In this document: positions 38,205 through 39,902 of the stretch, in pieces | How positions within the stretch are numbered: the stretch's first letter is position 1 | Layout of the letters: each line of letters starts with the position of its first letter | Assembly: GCF_900156315.1 (NCBI RefSeq) | Contig: NZ_FTNI01000050.1 | Coordinates: forward strand, 1 to 39,902 | Direction of reading: 5' to 3' | Source: Microbispora rosea | Lineage (GTDB): Bacteria > Actinomycetota > Actinomycetes > Streptosporangiales > Streptosporangiaceae | DNA: 39,902 nt | Program-made: the position numbers and the translations under genes | The notes under the pieces: generated by a model | The model's database searches: none | The model's input: the letters and a program-made list of their open reading frames with translations, nothing else | Told to the model about the DNA's origin: nothing

Positions 38205-38241
38205 GGGAGCCACGTTGGGAGCCGCCCGTTTCGGCCGGCCC
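38205..38241 (+). repeat. 37-bp direct repeat, copy 2
   Basis: This is the partner of 36200-36236. Five differences lie in the spacers and flanks, while both GGGAGCC units and the CCCGTTTCGGCCG core are unchanged. Confidence 0.72.
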
Positions 38242-38453
38242 GGTACAGCGCTCTTCGGCCCGCCGGCGGACGCCCCTGGCGATCGTGACGCCGCCGTCTG
38301 CCAGAGGATCGCCTGTCAGGCGGCGCGTACGCCTGTACGAGGAGCCTGCCGTACAGGCTGACAACACGATCGCGTTGTGGACGACGCCGGAGATCCGAAA
38401 CCGTGGGTCCCGCCGCAGGAACCACCTGCCGGCGTTCGACACCGGGAGAAACG

Positions 38454-39299
38454 ATGAAGCTGCCTCCATGCGCCGCCGCCCTCGCGGCGGGCGCCCTGCT
38501 CGCTTGCCTGACCGGAGCGCCCGGGGCGTCGGCGGCACAGGCAGCCGAGGCCGGGGCCCTGCCGGGCGTGAACATGGAAGCCACTGTCAAGGCGGCTCAA
38601 ATCGACCCGCGACGGTCCGACCACACGCTGACCCCGGGCGCCAAGGCCGGCGTGCTGCTCGTCGAGGAGGCGCTGCGCGACCGGCACCTGCTCGACGCGA
38701 AGTGGGTGGACGGTTACTTCGGCACCACGACCGTCGCCGCCTTCGCGAAGTTCCAGAGGTCGCTCGGCCGCACTGGTCTCGCCGCCAGCGGCCTTCCGGA
38801 CACGGCGTCGCTCACCAGGCTCGGAGCCGGCCGTTTCACGGTCACCCACGTCATCGGGCCGGGTGCTCGAGTGTCCACCGGCGGCGTCGTCGTCGACACC
38901 CGTACGCGGAGCATGCTGGCCGAGGCGAAGCGGCTGCTCGGCCGCGACCTCGTGCTCTTGCAGGGGTCGTACAACCGCGGCGGCGATCCCACGTCCGCGG
39001 GCACCCACGACGGCGGGGGCGTCGTCGACATCTCGGTCAAGGGGATGGATTCCGCCACTCGTATCGCCGCCGTCCGTGCGTTGCGGCGTGTCGGATTCGC
39101 GGCATGGCTGCGCAACCCCGATCAGGACGACTGGCCGTGGCACATCCACGCCGCCGCCGTCAACGACACCGACCTCTCCAGCCAGGCCCAGCATCAGATC
39201 GGTGACTACTACCTCGGTCTGAACGGGCTCGCCGGCCGCGGCCCGGACGACGGCCCGAAGGTGCCCATCCGCACCTGGGAGGAGTACCGGCGCCGCTGA
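38454..39299 (+). CDS. secreted peptidoglycan-binding protein with M15-like C-terminus
   Basis: The ATG follows GGGAGAAACG, giving 281 residues with a signal peptide (KLPPCAAALAAGALLACLTG, cut near ASA). A PG_binding_1 domain spans about residues 60-130 (DRHLLDAKWVDGYFGTTTVA, AFAKFQRSLGR). The C-terminal half has GTHDGGGVVDIS (HxxxxxxD-type) and WPWHIHAAAV, a metal-site arrangement like that of M15-type D,D-peptidases. It is probably a cell-wall hydrolase. It precedes an I36-M23 gene in the same direction with 41 bp between them, so co-expression is plausible. Confidence 0.85.
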   Translation: MKLPPCAAALAAGALLACLTGAPGASAAQAAEAGALPGVNMEATVKAAQIDPRRSDHTLTPGAKAGVLLVEEALRDRHLLDAKWVDGYFGTTTVAAFAKFQRSLGRTGLAASGLPDTASLTRLGAGRFTVTHVIGPGARVSTGGVVVDTRTRSMLAEAKRLLGRDLVLLQGSYNRGGDPTSAGTHDGGGVVDISVKGMDSATRIAAVRALRRVGFAAWLRNPDQDDWPWHIHAAAVNDTDLSSQAQHQIGDYYLGLNGLAGRGPDDGPKVPIRTWEEYRRR

Positions 39300-39340
39300 C
39301 CATCCGTAAGTCAGACCGCACAGACACGAAGGAGAACACC

Positions 39341-39902
39341 ATGGGAACGTTCGACAAGATCCTCACCACGGCTGCCGTCGCGATGGTGCTCGGTGGGACG
39401 GTGCTGGCCACCGCCTCGCCGGCCTCGGCGGCCACGCGCAACGGCGTGTGCGAGGCCGGTGAGTTCTGTTACTACTTCAACAGCAACAACCAGGGGTCGG
39501 TGTCCGACTTCACCGGTTCGGTGGGGGACTACGGAACGCGGCAGCCCTCCTGCTTCGACTTCAAGGGGCCGGGTGCAGGGAAGGGCAAGTGCATCAAGAA
39601 CGCCGCCGCCTCGGTCTGGAACCGCAGCGGTAAGACCGTCCGGGTCTACTTCAACAGCAACTACGGCGGCAGCGTCTACCAGGACTTCGCCCCCGGGGCC
39701 AAGGGCAACCTCAAGGCCGGCCTCAAGAACCAGAACGCCTCCCACCAGTTCGGCCCGTCGTCATCGGCGCGCGTCAACATGTCGTACGCGCTGTACAAAA
39801 CCGGCGGCGGCTACATCAGCTGCGGCTTCGACGGTTACGTCCACACCTCTGGCCGGCATGAGGGTATCGACATCAAGCGCAGCGTGGGTTCGGATGTCCA
39901 CG
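39341..39902 (+). CDS. I36 inhibitor-like domain fused to M23 peptidase, 3' partial
   Basis: The ATG after GAAGGAGAACACC opens a frame that runs off the window (187 codons seen). A signal peptide (ILTTAAVAMVLGGTVLATAS, cut near ASA) is followed by a peptidase-inhibitor-I36/crystallin-like domain: GVCEAGEFCYYFNSNNQGSV, then CIKNAAASVWNRSGKTVRVY and FNSNYGGSVYQDFAPG. The last residues, ISCGFDGYVHTSGRHEGIDI, start an M23 lysostaphin-type peptidase with the HxxxD zinc pair. The rest of the catalytic domain is outside the window. It is a likely secreted cell-wall peptidase with a regulatory or targeting domain in front. Confidence 0.85.
   Translation, partial: MGTFDKILTTAAVAMVLGGTVLATASPASAATRNGVCEAGEFCYYFNSNNQGSVSDFTGSVGDYGTRQPSCFDFKGPGAGKGKCIKNAAASVWNRSGKTVRVYFNSNYGGSVYQDFAPGAKGNLKAGLKNQNASHQFGPSSSARVNMSYALYKTGGGYISCGFDGYVHTSGRHEGIDIKRSVGSDVH

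Larger units (their letters stand above)
37669..38453. other. 785-bp gene-free region
   Basis: Frames here on both strands lack starts with ribosome sites and coding bias. It contains a strong hairpin (38056-38086), GTCAAGTCA twice (about 38003 and 38039), an A/T-rich patch around 37893-37918, and the second 37-bp repeat. It must hold the promoters of the histidine kinase and of the next gene. Confidence 0.45.

Noticed and set aside
36042..38241. Proven integrative element at tRNA-Arg
   Set aside because: No copy of the tRNA 3' end and no integrase motif was found on the far side, so only the 37-bp repeat and the orphan kinase are reported.
1..39902. CRISPR array, rRNA genes, known riboswitches
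   Set aside because: No regularly spaced repeats, no rRNA signature sequence and no recognisable riboswitch core were seen on reading through.

Overview
The window is GC-rich DNA with strong G/C bias at third codon positions. It carries typical actinobacterial families: PadR, MarR, MmyB-type XRE and LuxR regulators, SigE-type and SnoaL-fused ECF sigma factors, a PknB-like kinase, an Excalibur-tailed nuclease, a CBM2-linked pectate lyase and a barnase/barstar pair. I infer a soil actinomycete, probably of the Streptosporangiales; no marker gene is present to fix the taxon.

Layout. 1-2.5 kb: the end of a secreted pectate lyase and a membrane-anchored two-repeat protein. 2.7-4.5 kb: a decayed integrative element (integrase tail, DUF2750 gene, unknown gene) between two 30-bp direct repeats, one of which is the 3' end of an M15 peptidase lipoprotein gene. 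5.5-8.8 kb: four overlapping genes encoding an Lgt-like transferase, two small membrane proteins and a radical-SAM protein resembling archaeal tetraether-lipid synthase (Tes/MJ0619). This is the most interesting unit in the window. 8.9-16.2 kb: a kinase-like protein, a LuxR regulator divergent from an aldo/keto reductase, an ankyrin protein, an AAA ATPase with repeat and hairpin structures at its borders, and a MauE-like plus Cys-rich pair. 16.5-19.3 kb: a sigma factor, a secreted nuclease and a MarR/YceI pair, followed by a palindromic cluster of DnaA-box-like sites.

19.5-24.8 kb is an integration hotspot at tRNA-Ser(GCT). It holds a small island (hydrolase/PadR/unknown gene) and a duplicated tRNA 3' half that has been split by an IS5-type element carrying two cargo genes. 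A second integrase remnant lies beyond that duplicated tRNA end. 24.9-36 kb holds mostly stable chromosomal-type genes: Ser/Thr kinase, DHFR-like reductase, ECF sigma factor, two SDRs, XRE regulator, GNAT, RNase/barstar, GH16-like protein, DUF4142 protein and MaoC dehydratase. From 36.0 kb there is tRNA-Arg(ACG), an orphan PAS histidine kinase bracketed by a 37-bp imperfect direct repeat, and two secreted cell-wall hydrolase-type proteins. The last of these is an I36-M23 fusion cut by the window end.

The genes fall into small independent modules rather than one pathway. The recurring theme is repeated integration next to the M15 3' end, tRNA-Ser and possibly tRNA-Arg. All family assignments come from reading motifs; no database search was run.
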